A stretch of 64,000 bases of DNA, taken from Burhinus oedicnemus. Taxonomy: Eukaryota > Chordata > Aves > Charadriiformes > Burhinidae. The stretch's first letter is position 1. Every line of letters begins with the position of its first letter. Shown piece after piece: positions 1-11,107 of the stretch. The stretch lies in contig VFFE01008422.1 of assembly GCA_008921705.1 (NCBI GenBank), forward strand, positions 35,405-99,404. Reading direction: 5' to 3'. Made by a program: the position numbers and the translations under genes. Below the pieces are notes generated by a model. That model made no database searches. It saw nothing but the letters and a program-made list of their open reading frames with translations, and had not been told where the DNA came from.

Positions 1-122
1 GTTTAGTTCCTTCTAAACTCTTAAGTCTCTCTTTTTCTCTCTCTCCCCTGCCTCCATTCGGGAGCGGAGCAGGAGAGAGAGAGAGCATCTGTCGTTCTAC
101 CTGATTGGCCCAAACCATGACA
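1..122 (+). mobile_element. 3' end of an LTR, cut by the window start (LTR family A)
   Basis: The first 122 bases match the last ~120 bases of the complete LTR at 9333-10068. Both have the GTTTAGTT...TTCTAAACTC block, a pyrimidine-rich stretch, GAGCATCTGTCGTT, and the end CCCAAACCATGACA. The LTR ends in CA at 122; its 5' part and left target-site copy lie outside the window. It cannot be told here whether this is a solo LTR or the 3' LTR of a provirus. Confidence 0.85.
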
Positions 123-1935
123 GGTACTTGATATTCAGTTCATAGATACTGTTTTTCTAAAATCTGCTGCGTTTGTTAACTCTGCTCCTCAGATTCTTTT
201 GCTCAGATACAAGTATCAATCTTTGGCAGAAAAAATGGTCAGTTCAAGAATCTAAACAATACTTGTTTTTTCTTCTTGCATACTGTGCATTGATGTAAAT
301 AGCAGAACAAGTCACCATATCTTTCTCTCCCTGTACCACTCCCTGGCAACGTGGAGCACCTCTCCAGAAAGGTGTGGTTAGCAAAAGATTCTAATTCCTG
401 GGGGAAGCTCCCCAGGTCCTGGCCTGTGTGACCTGGGCTGCTTTCAGCCAGTGTGGACCAACATACTCCTCTGTGACACAGCAGCTTTTTGAGAACGTTC
501 CTTGCCTGAGCTCACCCCTCAGTCTTCTGAGAAACTAGTGGAAATGAACAGCAAGAGGTGAAAGATGCTCATGGGGACCTGATTTAAAATCACCACAGTC
601 ACAATGATGAAGCAGCTTGGAGGGGAAGTTATTCTGTCTGAAGCATGATATTCTTCTATGAGTACTTTTACATTATTCCTGCTGTAGATTTCTTATCTCT
701 TTGGCTTAGAAAAATACTCTGTACACCACGGAGCCTACAATTGGGTAACAATGAAGTTCCGATGCTTTTAATTTCCCTAAGCGCTTCTACTAGATCTTAT
801 CACTGACTTTGATTTTCAGTGACTGAACTGAACAGTATGGTAGATCTCCAATGCCTGCCACCTTGCTTTCAGGATTGGAGTGTAAACCAGTCCCACAGCT
901 ACACTCATTATACAGTGGTGTAACAAACAGTGAGAATAAGTAAAAACTATGAGTGTGAGGTGTCACAGAACATCCTTGTTTCAGTTAGGAACTAAATATA
1001 GGCTTCCCATTTCTTTCCTCCTGCTACTCCAAACATCTCCTTCCCCTTCAGATAATGAGCTAAGGAGAGCCTTATACAAACACTTGGCTTGTATCGGTGC
1101 CTTGGTGTTTTTAGATGGGACAGATAATTCTTCTAACTTGCTGTCCTCCAAGAAGAATATTGTGCATCAGCTCAAGTGATCAGACTAATGAAACCCATTG
1201 CAGGCTGGTGTAGCCTTTTATTTTATAGGATGAAGACTTTCCACGAGGACAGAAAGGGAGAGGAAGTGATCTCACATAGCCAGTTTAACCCTCAGATGAT
1301 GAAGCCCTTTCTAATAGGTTAGCATTCTTGACAGCAAGATGAATGTAATCAAACTCTGCAGTGGCATCTTGAATTCTGTTTTAGATTGCCACCTCCAGTG
1401 ACACATTTTATTTACCAATGATTTCCAGATCACACATTTGCACCTGAATATGGGCTAAGTGCTGCTATAGGAGCTGTAATAGCAATTCGTTATTGCAAGA
1501 ACTGCTTTCTGTCTTTCCAGGATTTGCCATGGGTAATTATGTTTTTTGCTGCTGGGTAGCACAATGAAGCTGAAATACAGCCTTGGGTCAAGACCCATAT
1601 CTTTACAGGGTCAAATTGTTCTTTATCTAACTTGGCATCTTTGACAGCCTGCACTGCTGCTCAGGCAGAAGAAGGAAGTTTGCATGTGAGGAAGATTTCT
1701 TCTTATTGCAGCATGAATCAAACTGGGTCAGACTTGCGCTTTACTGGGTTAATACCATCTAGTCAGACACTTGCGCAGGAGCATTTTCAGATCATTCTGC
1801 TCAGCCATGGCAGGAGGAAAAGACAGCAAAGGAAGCTCGGCTGTCACAAACCTTGTTTTATGTTCTATCATAAATAGCCAACTGGCAGCTGGACAGGCAT
1901 TCAAAATAGAAAGTTCTAGTGACACCTCTTTTAGG
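123..1935. other. Intergenic sequence, no gene recognised
   Basis: AT-rich unique sequence between the LTR end and the first CR1 copy. The short open frames have no recognisable domain and look like chance. I see no repeat or RNA gene. Confidence 0.6.
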
Positions 1936-3957
1936 TACATAGAGTCATAGAATCATAAAATGGTTAGAGTTGGAAGGGACCTTAAAGATCATCTAGTTCC
2001 TACGCCCCTGCCATGGGCAGGGGCACCTTCCACTAGACCTGGTTGCTCAAAGCCCCATCCAACCTGGCCTTGAACACTTCCAGGGATGGGGCCTCCACAG
2101 CTTCCCTAGGCAACCTGTTCCAGTGCCTCACCACCCTCACAGTAAAGAATTTCTTCCTAATATCTAATCTAAATCTACCCTCTTCCAGCTTTGTCCTATC
2201 CCTACATGCCCTTGTAAAAAGTCCCTCTCCAGCTTTCTTGTAGGCCCTGTTCAGGTACTGGAAGGCTGCTATGAGGTCTCCCCAGCGCCTTCTCTTCTCC
2301 AGGCAGAACAACCTCAACTCTCTCAGCCTGACCTCATAGCAGAGGGGCTCTAATCCTCTGATCATCTTTGTGGCCCTCCTCTGGACTCGCTCCAACAGGT
2401 CCATGTCCTTCTTATGTTGGGGCCCCCAGAGCTGGCTGCAGTATTCCAGGTGGGGTCTCACGAGAGTGGAGTAGAGAGGCAGAATCACCTCCCTCGACCT
2501 GTTGGCCACGCTTCTTTTGATGCATCCCAGGATGCAGTTGGCCTTCTGGGCTGCGAGCGTGCATTGCCAGATCACGTTGAGCTTCTCATCCACCAACACC
2601 CCAAGTCCTTCTCCTCAGGGCTGTTCTCAATCCATTCTCTGCCCAGCCTGTATTTGTGCATGGGATTGCCCCGACCCAGGTGCAGGACCTTGCACTTGGC
2701 CTTGTTGAACTTCATGAGGGTGCACTCAATCCCACTGCCCATGTCACCAATAAAGATGTTAAATGGTCCCAGTACCGACCCCTGAGGAATGCCACTTGCC
2801 ACTGGTCTCCACTTGGACATCGAGCCTTTGACCACAACTCTTTGAGTGTGACCATCCAGACAATTCCTTATCCAGCAAGTGGTCCATCCATCAAATCCAT
2901 GTCTCTCCAATTTAGAGACCAGGATGTCATGCGGGGACAGTGTCAAATGCCTTGCACAAGTTCAGGTAGATGACACCTGTTGCTCTTCCCTTATCAACCA
3001 ACGCTGCAACCCCATTGTAGAAGGTCACCAGATTTGTCAGGCATGATTTGCCCTTAGTGAAGCCATGTTGGCTATCACCAATCACCTCCTTCTTTTCCAT
3101 GGGCCTTAGCAGAGTTTCCAGGAGGATCTGCTCCATGATCTTGCCAGGCACAGAGCTGAGACTGACTGGCCTGTAGTTCCCCGGGTCTTCCTTTTTCCCC
3201 TTTTTGAAAATAGGGGTTATGTTTCCCCTTTTCCAGTCAGTGGGGACTTCACTGGACTGCCATGACTTCTCAAATATGATGGACAATGGCTTAGCAACTT
3301 CATCTGTCAGTTCCCTCAGGACTCGCAGATGAATCTCATCAGGTCCCATGGACTTGTGCACCTTCAGGTTCCTCAGCTGGTCTCAGACCTGGTCTTATCC
3401 TACAGTGGGTGGTTCTTCATTCTCCCAGTCCCTGCCTTTGCCTTCTGCAACATGGGCAGCGTGGTCAGAACCTTTACCAGTGAAGACCGAGGCAAAAAAG
3501 TCATTGAGTACCTCAGCCTTGTCCATGTCCCAGGTGACCAGGTCTCCCATTTCCTTCCTGAGTGGGCCCACATTTTCCCTAGTCTTCCTTTTGTCCCTGA
3601 TATACCTTTAGAAGGCTTTCTTGTTGACCCTGATGCCCCTGGCTAGATTTAACTCTCTCTGGGCTTTAGCTTTCCTAACCTGATCCCTGGCTGCTCGGAC
3701 AGTTTCTCTGTATTCCTCCCAGGCTACCTGTCCTTGCTTCCACCCTCTGTAGGCTTCCTTTTTGAGTTTGAGATTGTCCAGGATCTCCTTGTTCATCCAC
3801 ACAGGCCCTCTCTTTGTTGGGATGCATCTCTCCTGAGCTTGGAGGAGGTGATCCTTGAATATTAACCAGCTTTCTTGGGCCCCTCTTCCCTCCAGGGCTT
3901 TATCCCATGGTACTCTGCTAAGCAGATCCTTGAAGAGGCCAAAGTCTGCTCTCGTCT
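1936..3957 (-). mobile_element. CR1 LINE copy 1, 5'-truncated, ORF2 reverse transcriptase remnant
   Basis: The left edge is a CR1 3' end (AGAATCATAAAATGGTTAGAG followed by TTGGAAGGGACC). Reading the minus strand from right to left gives the post-endonuclease linker, the RT fingers and palm ([23 protein letters not shown]) and the C-terminal domain ending [20 protein letters not shown]. The frame is broken several times, including by a shift at 2926-2938 that is shared with copies 2 and 10. The FADDT catalytic block is missing here because of an internal deletion near 2740. The right edge, near 3957, is where similarity to copy 2 stops. It is a dead retrotransposon, not a host gene. Confidence 0.92.
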
Positions 3958-6900
3958 CTCTGCATCTTTTCCTCAGTCAATTGGCTGAAAGTGTAAGCAT
4001 CAGGCAGCAGCCTGAACTAATAGCTAAAGCCACCTTCCGTTTCAGCTGTGTGGTGGACTATGTTGATCTTTAAGTTCTGCGTGTATTCCTTGCCTATGGG
4101 CACATAGGTCAGGTTGATGTTGTCATTGCCAGTGGATGAGGCAACTGCTATTCTTGCTGTCAGGCCCAATCCGCTGCCCGTTAAAGACAGGGAACAGAAC
4201 TGGGCTGCTGTTTATGCATGCTGAATTGTCTCCATGAAGTCCATTTTACTCTCATATGTGTTACAATTGATTCGTGGTAAAGTGAAGGTCAATTCTAATA
4301 AACTTTCATGTGGATCATGGTTTTAAAATTTACCCTTTTAAAAACAACATCCCTGAGATGGCTAAAGACAAGAGAATTAAAACTTTAATTTAACAGTGGA
4401 AAGTGCAATCGCATCCACCATAAATGCAAACCTACTATTATTTTCTCACACAGTGAACCTTAACATGTGCTTCAACTGCACGGTTAGGGCCACATGCCAT
4501 TTTACTCTATATTTTTGTTTGGCTTTATAGTCTGACTTACATAACCACCTACTGCTTCCTGCTTGAAGAGAGGATGTTGCAATTGCATCTGTCTAGAGGA
4601 AAGAAGAATAAAGAAGCAGAGGGAAGAAAGGGCAGAAGGAAAAATGATTGCTGGAAAAGTCATAGAGCACAATATGATGGTACTTTTGAGGTGAGTGATG
4701 CTATTCCTCCTCTCACAAAGGAGAGCTCCATAATAACAAAATGTATACACTAACAGGACATTATTCAGGTTGCAAAGTCAAACATCCAAAGGTTAGCAGA
4801 AAAAAAAGTAAAGATGGTGTGGTGAGGTGGGTTCTGACCAAGCGAGGAATGGGTTCAAGCGCCTCTATCAGCATGGAAACCAAGCACCTGCATGAGCTCA
4901 CCCACCCAGTGAGATTCATCAGTGGGAGCAGCGAGGTGGAGAGAGGCAGTCAGGTTGTCTGCAGGGAAGAAGTATTGTTTCTCCAGTGCTTGGAGGAAAA
5001 ACTGAGATTTTGATATGTAACTTTTCTTTAAAGGTGTTGGAAACCTGTAATGTAAAATGAGAAGCGGAGTGTAAGGACTGGCTATCCTTGTCAGAGTGGT
5101 TTGTAGAGGTGCTATGAGAAGGACTTGTACCCTGGAGTGGTGAAGGACCTCAGAAAATTGAGGTAGGGCTAAGTGCAGGGAGAAGCTAGAAGAAGTGAAA
5201 GACACAACTGTGTTTCGGTTTATGACTGCATTTTTCTCCCCAATCAGCTCTGGAGCTGGTATTCAACAGAACTGGCTGGTCCTGAGAGTACTTGTGCTCT
5301 CCTGAAAGGTGCATTTCTTAAAATAATTCCTGCCAATGCACAGAGCAGGTTGAAATGAGACCTTGTCTCTTGCATCCACCCAGACTGAGCTTTATGGGAG
5401 AAAGAACAATCGGTTACTCATGGTAGCAGTGATGCACAGATGTATTTTAGTCCCTTTTTGTACACCTTTTGCATCCCTTTCTCCCACCAGTGGGAGGCTG
5501 ACGGCAGTGCCCTAGCCCTGCCACGGGCCACTCTGGCAGCTGTGGTGCAGCTGCTTTGGCCCTGGGAGGTGTTGGGTCTGTTCGGAGCTCGTCACCCTCT
5601 AACACAGCGAGGAAAAGGCTCACATCTCTTCTGCAAAACTGATTGCAATGACTTGCACACTGAGACCAAGCTGGAAAGCTTTTGCTCAGCAATCAATTTG
5701 CAAAATGCACCAGTCAGGAGGTATCGGACGAGGAGACACCTTGGGTGAAGAGGACAGAGCTTCAGGGAGAGGGAGGTGTGGTTGCACTGCTGGCTTTGCC
5801 TCTGGGCATACTCCTGCATAACTGCTTCAGAAAGCTGCAGGAAGGTCAGTAATGTGAATGTAAAATACAACAAAAAACCTACAGAGTAAGGCTTGAAAAA
5901 CTACATATTTAATGAAATGTTTTTGGAGAGTTTGCAGGTTTGAGCAGTGTAGGAGAGCTTTCTACTTGCTGGGCAACTAGGCCTCATCTTCATGTTAGCA
6001 TCATAAAGAAGATCTGAAATGAAAGAAATTTTAGGGATGTTTAATAAGCAGATTGGAAGGTGTTTAATATTGGTAAGATGACCTATTTTTTTATCAACCT
6101 TGATCTCCAAAATGGTTATGCTGACTTCCCCCCCCAACTTTTTTTGTATGACTCGTGGCAATTCAGGTTGAGATTTTAAGGTCAAAAGTTGAAGACAGTT
6201 GAAAACACAAAATTAAAATGGGTAAAATCTTCTGATGTACAAACAAATGCTCCTCTCCTTTTGACAACACTGTAATTGAAATGCTTGAGCTGCAGAAAAG
6301 AGAAGGTGATAGATTATTTTTGGCAAAGGGAGCTTTAACTGTGCAGTTGCAAACCCGCATTTGCATAAAAAGAGCAAGTCTAGGTTTGCTGACTGTGCTG
6401 CTTTATGAGGCTGTTGTTTTGGGACAAAATGAACTGGATAAGACCACCCTTCATATCTTGATTGGCAGGATTTTTTGGTTGTTGTCAATCCAAAGGTATT
6501 TTTTTCACATGTCTGAAAAAACTCATATATGGAAATAGCTGCATTGTAAATATACTCTGACTGACTAGACTTTTAATTCATGGGATATAAACATATAAAG
6601 ATAAAATGGAGATTAACAATCTTTGTCCACCATGAGTGAATCTATGTTCCCACTGCCTGCTATTACTCACATATTCAGTCCATAATCTGAAAAAAAGTGC
6701 AAACCCCAAAACATGATGAATTTTTTTTAAATTCATGTTAAAATGTTTAAATCTGCATCTTGCTTAGAAGTGAGGATTAATGTGCTGTACTTATGGTACT
6801 GGCTCTTGGAAACAATACTAAGTGCACCTGGGTCTGTCATTCTGTTTGCTTGTCTATCATACAGGGTATTCTTTTTTCTTTCAAGCATTTAATAAGAAAA

Positions 6901-8943
6901 GAATGGAAATGTCACTGCAGCAGTCGTCTCAGAGTAGACCACCCTGAACACTTAGGGTCCCCTTTAGAAAGCTGATCAGTGGTCTGTGCACTAGGCTCCC
7001 AAAGAGTTAGAGAAAGTAAAATGGTAAAAGAGGAAATATTTTTTTAAATACAAAATAAAAAATCAGAAGCATAAGAAAATAGAATTTGCTAGTTTGCCAC
7101 CATCTTTCAAAAAAGCATGCAAGTAATCACTTGCACTTACTCTCCTCAGGATGCATTATAAAATCTACACAAAAATTGGTTCTATGTGGAAGCCTAAAAA
7201 TGCAGAACCAAAGCCTTGGAAAAATAAACCTGAAAGTATGTGATTATAAGAAACTGAGGAAGGAGGTCAAACCATCTGCAAGGTTATTAGACTACTGGGG
7301 CAATGGAAATGAAAAAGTCCTATATTATCCAACAGAGTATGAGCAGTTGGGTGGGTTTATGCTGCACAGGAGTTGGATCTGCTAATACAATTCAGACAGA
7401 AGGACTACTGACCTCACTGCTGAAATCAGGCATGTGAGTAGATGTACTAATCAGGTGTTCATTAGTAAAATGAGTGCAGCCATTTAAAATGTATTTGTCC
7501 CACAGCTGCTTGTTAAAGAAGAGGGGGTGGAACAGCCTGCATGAACATGCCTCATCCACATCAGAGTGAAATTAGGCAGGTTTCCTTAACCTGAGGATGA
7601 TATAATTAAAATGGACTAACTTCACTGGAGTGGGTGACACTTGCACAATCCATTGCCGTGATCCATTCTGCTGGTTGGCTGTGGGGTGGCTGCCTCCCAC
7701 AGAGTGATGTTAACAAACATGTATGAGCTACTGTTATCATAAGCAACCCTGGCCATTTCTGCATGAAATATTTGAGAGTAGCATTAGTTTTGCCAGTGTC
7801 TAGTCCGAACTGGTTCTCATGCGAAGTCTGCCTGATACAACCTTGTAGAACTTGCAATGTAGTTAATCTCAGTTTAATAAAAAACTCTCATTAGGGGAAA
7901 GCTTTTAATTTTTTTTTTCCCTTAAGTAAGATCACATTTCTTTCCAAGCTCCCAGGCAGTGTTTGCATGTGCATTTATGAGACCTTTATCATCTTGGACC
8001 TTGCTAGTCTTGGTGTTGCTCTCAGAATTCCAAGATAGATTGTACTAGGTACAATCCTGTTTCAATTTTAGTGTACCTTTCTTCACAGCAGGATTTCACC
8101 ACTGTTGTCAGTTTTCATTGTATTTATGTGGCTGTATGGAGGGCTGATTCTCTCTCGTGCAAATGCTTTATATACTGATTTTTAAAAAATCATCTTGGCC
8201 TATGAAACAAATAAAAAACATCAAGAGTTATGTGCTTCTAGAAAAGTCCTATAACTTGTAGAAAATGGCAAGGTCTGTGAAGAATTAACCAGCTTGCAGA
8301 ATTCCCTGGCAAGATATCACTCTGTATTGATAGCTATCTTTCTGGGTTTATATCTGCCACTTGCTAAACTATATTTCTTTTAGAGTAATTTCTGTGATAC
8401 CTTGTCTATCATCTTTATACTGTTCTCATCTCCATTAATTTATATAGTAGCTTTCCATAGGGTAGAAACACATTTCTTGTTTTCATACAACTGCATAATT
8501 CTCATTTTACTGCTCCCCATCTTTTAGTAGGCTTATTAGTGTCTCAGTCATAATTTATTCTTTAATGATTTTCCATTGAGAACTGTAAGGGTACTTAACT
8601 ACTGAAAAAAGTACAGTATAACAGACAATCCCAGCTCCAAAAAAACAGGCCAACATTCTCCACTGATGTAAATAGACAGAGGTCTGTTGAACAAAAATAC
8701 TCACACTACAAGAGATTTTTCAATCCAGGAAGTAATTCACTAAAAGAGAATGGTGTCTGGCTCCATTCAAATTAAATAATTTATAAGATTGGACTGAATA
8801 TACAATATTTTTTCAGATAGGGTAAACAGAATGATAGGAGACCAGAAGGATTATTCATAAAGTAGCTGTTCTCTGTTCAGTTGTACTTTCTTTGCAGGTT
8901 GATCACTAGGGAAATTTATGCAATATGATCCAACACTCCATCA
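3958..8943. other. Intergenic sequence, no gene recognised
   Basis: About 5 kb of mostly AT-rich unique sequence. The open frames are short and overlapping, with no domain, splice context or repeated family match that I can see. I find no LTR or CR1 end in this stretch. Confidence 0.55.
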
Positions 8944-9004
8944 TATTATTACATATATTACATATATATGTAATACACATATATGTACACATATATATTA
9001 CATC
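8944..9004. repeat. AT-rich simple repeat (TACATATA type) with palindromes
   Basis: Alternating ACATATAT/ATATATGTA units form short palindromes directly left of the CR1 fragment that begins near 9010. It may mark the old breakpoint of that fragment. Confidence 0.8.
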
Positions 9005-9332
9005 TAATTAAAACGGATGCTAGAGCAGTGTGAGGAGCAGCAGCAGCGGTGGTAGCATGGAGACCACCCAGTGAAAAGCCATGTCCTCTGCTGCTCCTGA
9101 GCTTCTAGCACCCAGTAGGATCAAAGCAGCAACACAGACAGAGCTCCTGTAAGAGCATGTGACCACCCAGGTTTCTGGCTGCATGGTGTGTGGGGGGGTA
9201 TACTCCCAGAGATGGAGTGCAGTAGCAAGCACACCTGTGGGAGGTGTGCCCAGAGAGATGAACTGCTCTGCCAGGTGGCCGAGCTTCAGGAGGAGGTGGG
9301 CAGACTGAGGAGCATCCGAGAGTCTGAGAAGG

Positions 9333-10068
9333 TGTCCTGGTTTGAGGTAAAACAGAACCAATTTTCTGTTCAGTAATTTTACTTTGCAGCTAAGCCTCTT
9401 CTAACTAACTGAACTCTCTGAAATTAACAGCATGTTGTGCAGAAACTGTTCGCTCTCAGAGCGATAAGACCCATGTTTATGGCTGATGCCAAGGAACGGT
9501 ATGCAGAGAGGCTCCTGCTTATACTTATTGCTATAACAACCAAGGCCAGACAACTTTGTTATTTGCCCCGTTGGAGGGTCGGAAGCGGAAAAGCATAGGG
9601 GGTCACAGCTGTAGGGAGGAGTGGACAGGACAGGTGACCCAAACCTGACCAACAAGGGTATTCCATCCCATCTGCCTCCTGCTCAGTATAAAAGCTGAGG
9701 GATCAAAGGGTCAGCTCTCTTTCTTCAATGGCCGGTGTCCGAGGAGGACTTTGTCTGTTCGTCTGCCTTTGATCCCAATCCGTGCATTCCTGAATCTAGA
9801 TCCAGAATCCAGCTCCTGTCCATTGCTGAGTCCAGTCTGGGACTTTCCCAGTGCCTGTCGGTGATGTGATCGACATCCTGGGAGCTTGATACTGTTTTGT
9901 ATATATTTCATTATTTTCTTTTTATTATTTTATTAATATTTCATTAAAGTAGTTTAGTTTCTTCTAAACTCATAAGTCGCTTTCTCTCTCTGCCTCCTCT
10001 CCTTGGAGAGAGTTTGGGGAGAGCATCTGTCGTTTGTTTCAGTGGCCAGTCCGGCCCAAACCATGACA
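9333..10068 (+). mobile_element. Solo LTR of an endogenous retrovirus (family A), 736 bp, inside CR1 ORF1
   Basis: It starts TGTCCTGGTTTGAGG and ends CCCAAACCATGACA (TG...CA). The exact 5-bp direct repeat GAAGG lies at 9328-9332 and 10069-10073. It has a TATAAAA box at 9687 and an ATTAAA polyadenylation-like signal near 9944, giving a U3-R-U5 order on the plus strand. Removing the LTR and one GAAGG rejoins the CR1 coiled-coil frame. No internal retroviral genes are present, so it is a solo LTR left by LTR-LTR recombination. Close relatives in the window are at 1-122, 37656-38392 and, in part, 60068-60330. Confidence 0.95.
9687..9693 (+). promoter_or_regulatory. TATA box of the family A LTR
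   Basis: TATAAAA within CTCAGTATAAAAGCTGAGG, about 355 bp from the LTR start, as expected at the end of U3. The same element is seen on the minus strand near 38041 in the LTR at 37656-38392. Confidence 0.7.
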
Positions 10069-11107
10069 GAAGGAGATAGGCCAATGGAGCTGTGCTCTGC
10101 CATCTCTGGTACACACAAGCCAACTCACCATGGCAACTACTGAGGTAGATTCAGTATCTATTTTGTGCCAGGAGGAAGGCAGCGTTACAAGGGATAGGGA
10201 GGGGTGGAAGCAGGTTACTGCATGGAGTTGTAAGAGGAACCCTCCTTACCCTCTCGGCTACCTTTACAGAGTAGGTATGAGGCTCTGGGTATGGTAGATG
10301 AAGGTCATGATGAGATAGAAGAGGAGGAATCTGTGCAAGTACTCTCACCAAGGTCAGATCAACCAACCCCTCACATCAGGACCCACATTAAGACTAGTGC
10401 TGAGAAGAAACAATGTTGAGTTATGGTCATAGGTGACTCCCTCCTGAGCGGAACGGAGGCATCCATCTGCAGACTGGACCCTCCTTTCAGAGGAGTTTGC
10501 TGCCTCCCCAGGGCCTGAATCAGGGATGTCACCAGACAACTGATGAGCTTAGTACAGCCTTTGGACTATTACCCACTCCTGCTCTTTCATGTGGGTACTA
10601 ATGATGTTGCAACAAGAAGTCTAAGGTCAATCAGAAGAGATTTCAGGGTCCTGGGAAGAATGCTAAAGGATTCAGGAGCACAAGTAGTGTCTTCTTCAAT
10701 TGTCCCAGTAATGGGGAGAGACACTGGAAGAAACAGGTGTGCCCAAGACATCAATACGTGGCTCCAGGACTGGTGCCTCCACCAGAACTTTGTTTTTCAT
10801 AACCATGGAAGAGTCTTCGAGGTATGCTGGGGCCTGGTGGGATCCACCAGTCCTGATGGGGGAAACGCTTCTTTGCTTGTAAACTGGCAGGACTGATTGA
10901 GAGGGCTTTAAACTAGAATTGATGAGGGAAGGGGATACCATCAGGAGAGCTGAAGGTAAGCCAAGGGTTGGCATGGCACCACCTGAGGATGGCAGTGCTA
11001 ATGGGAGCATTTACACTGCTCCAGGGAGCACTGAGGGTTTAGAAGCACATCTGAAATGCTTGTACACCAATGCACACAGTATGAGAAACAAACAGGATGA
11101 ACCGAAA

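Larger units (their letters stand above)
9010..11107 (+). mobile_element. CR1 LINE 5' part: ORF1 (coiled coil plus esterase) and start of ORF2, split by an LTR
   Basis: The left part (9188-9332) encodes a Cys-containing N-terminus and a heptad-like helix (CAQRDELLCQVAELQEEV). After the LTR at 9333-10068 the frame resumes. Two SGNH-hydrolase signatures lie in one frame: VIGDS at 10426-10440 and HVGTND at 10588-10605 (block III GxND). An esterase domain in ORF1 is established for CR1-like LINEs. A TGA lies between the two blocks. From about 11040 the sequence becomes the start of ORF2 (LKCLYTNAHSMRNKQ, the endonuclease N-terminus) and stops abruptly near 11107. The copy keeps the 5' part and lacks the 3' part, the reverse of normal CR1 truncation, so a later deletion or rearrangement is likely. 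Confidence 0.85.

Noticed and set aside
1..10068. The LTRs at 1-122 and 9333-10068 as the two ends of one provirus
   Set aside because: They share family and strand, but the second has its own GAAGG duplication on both sides and no viral genes lie between them.
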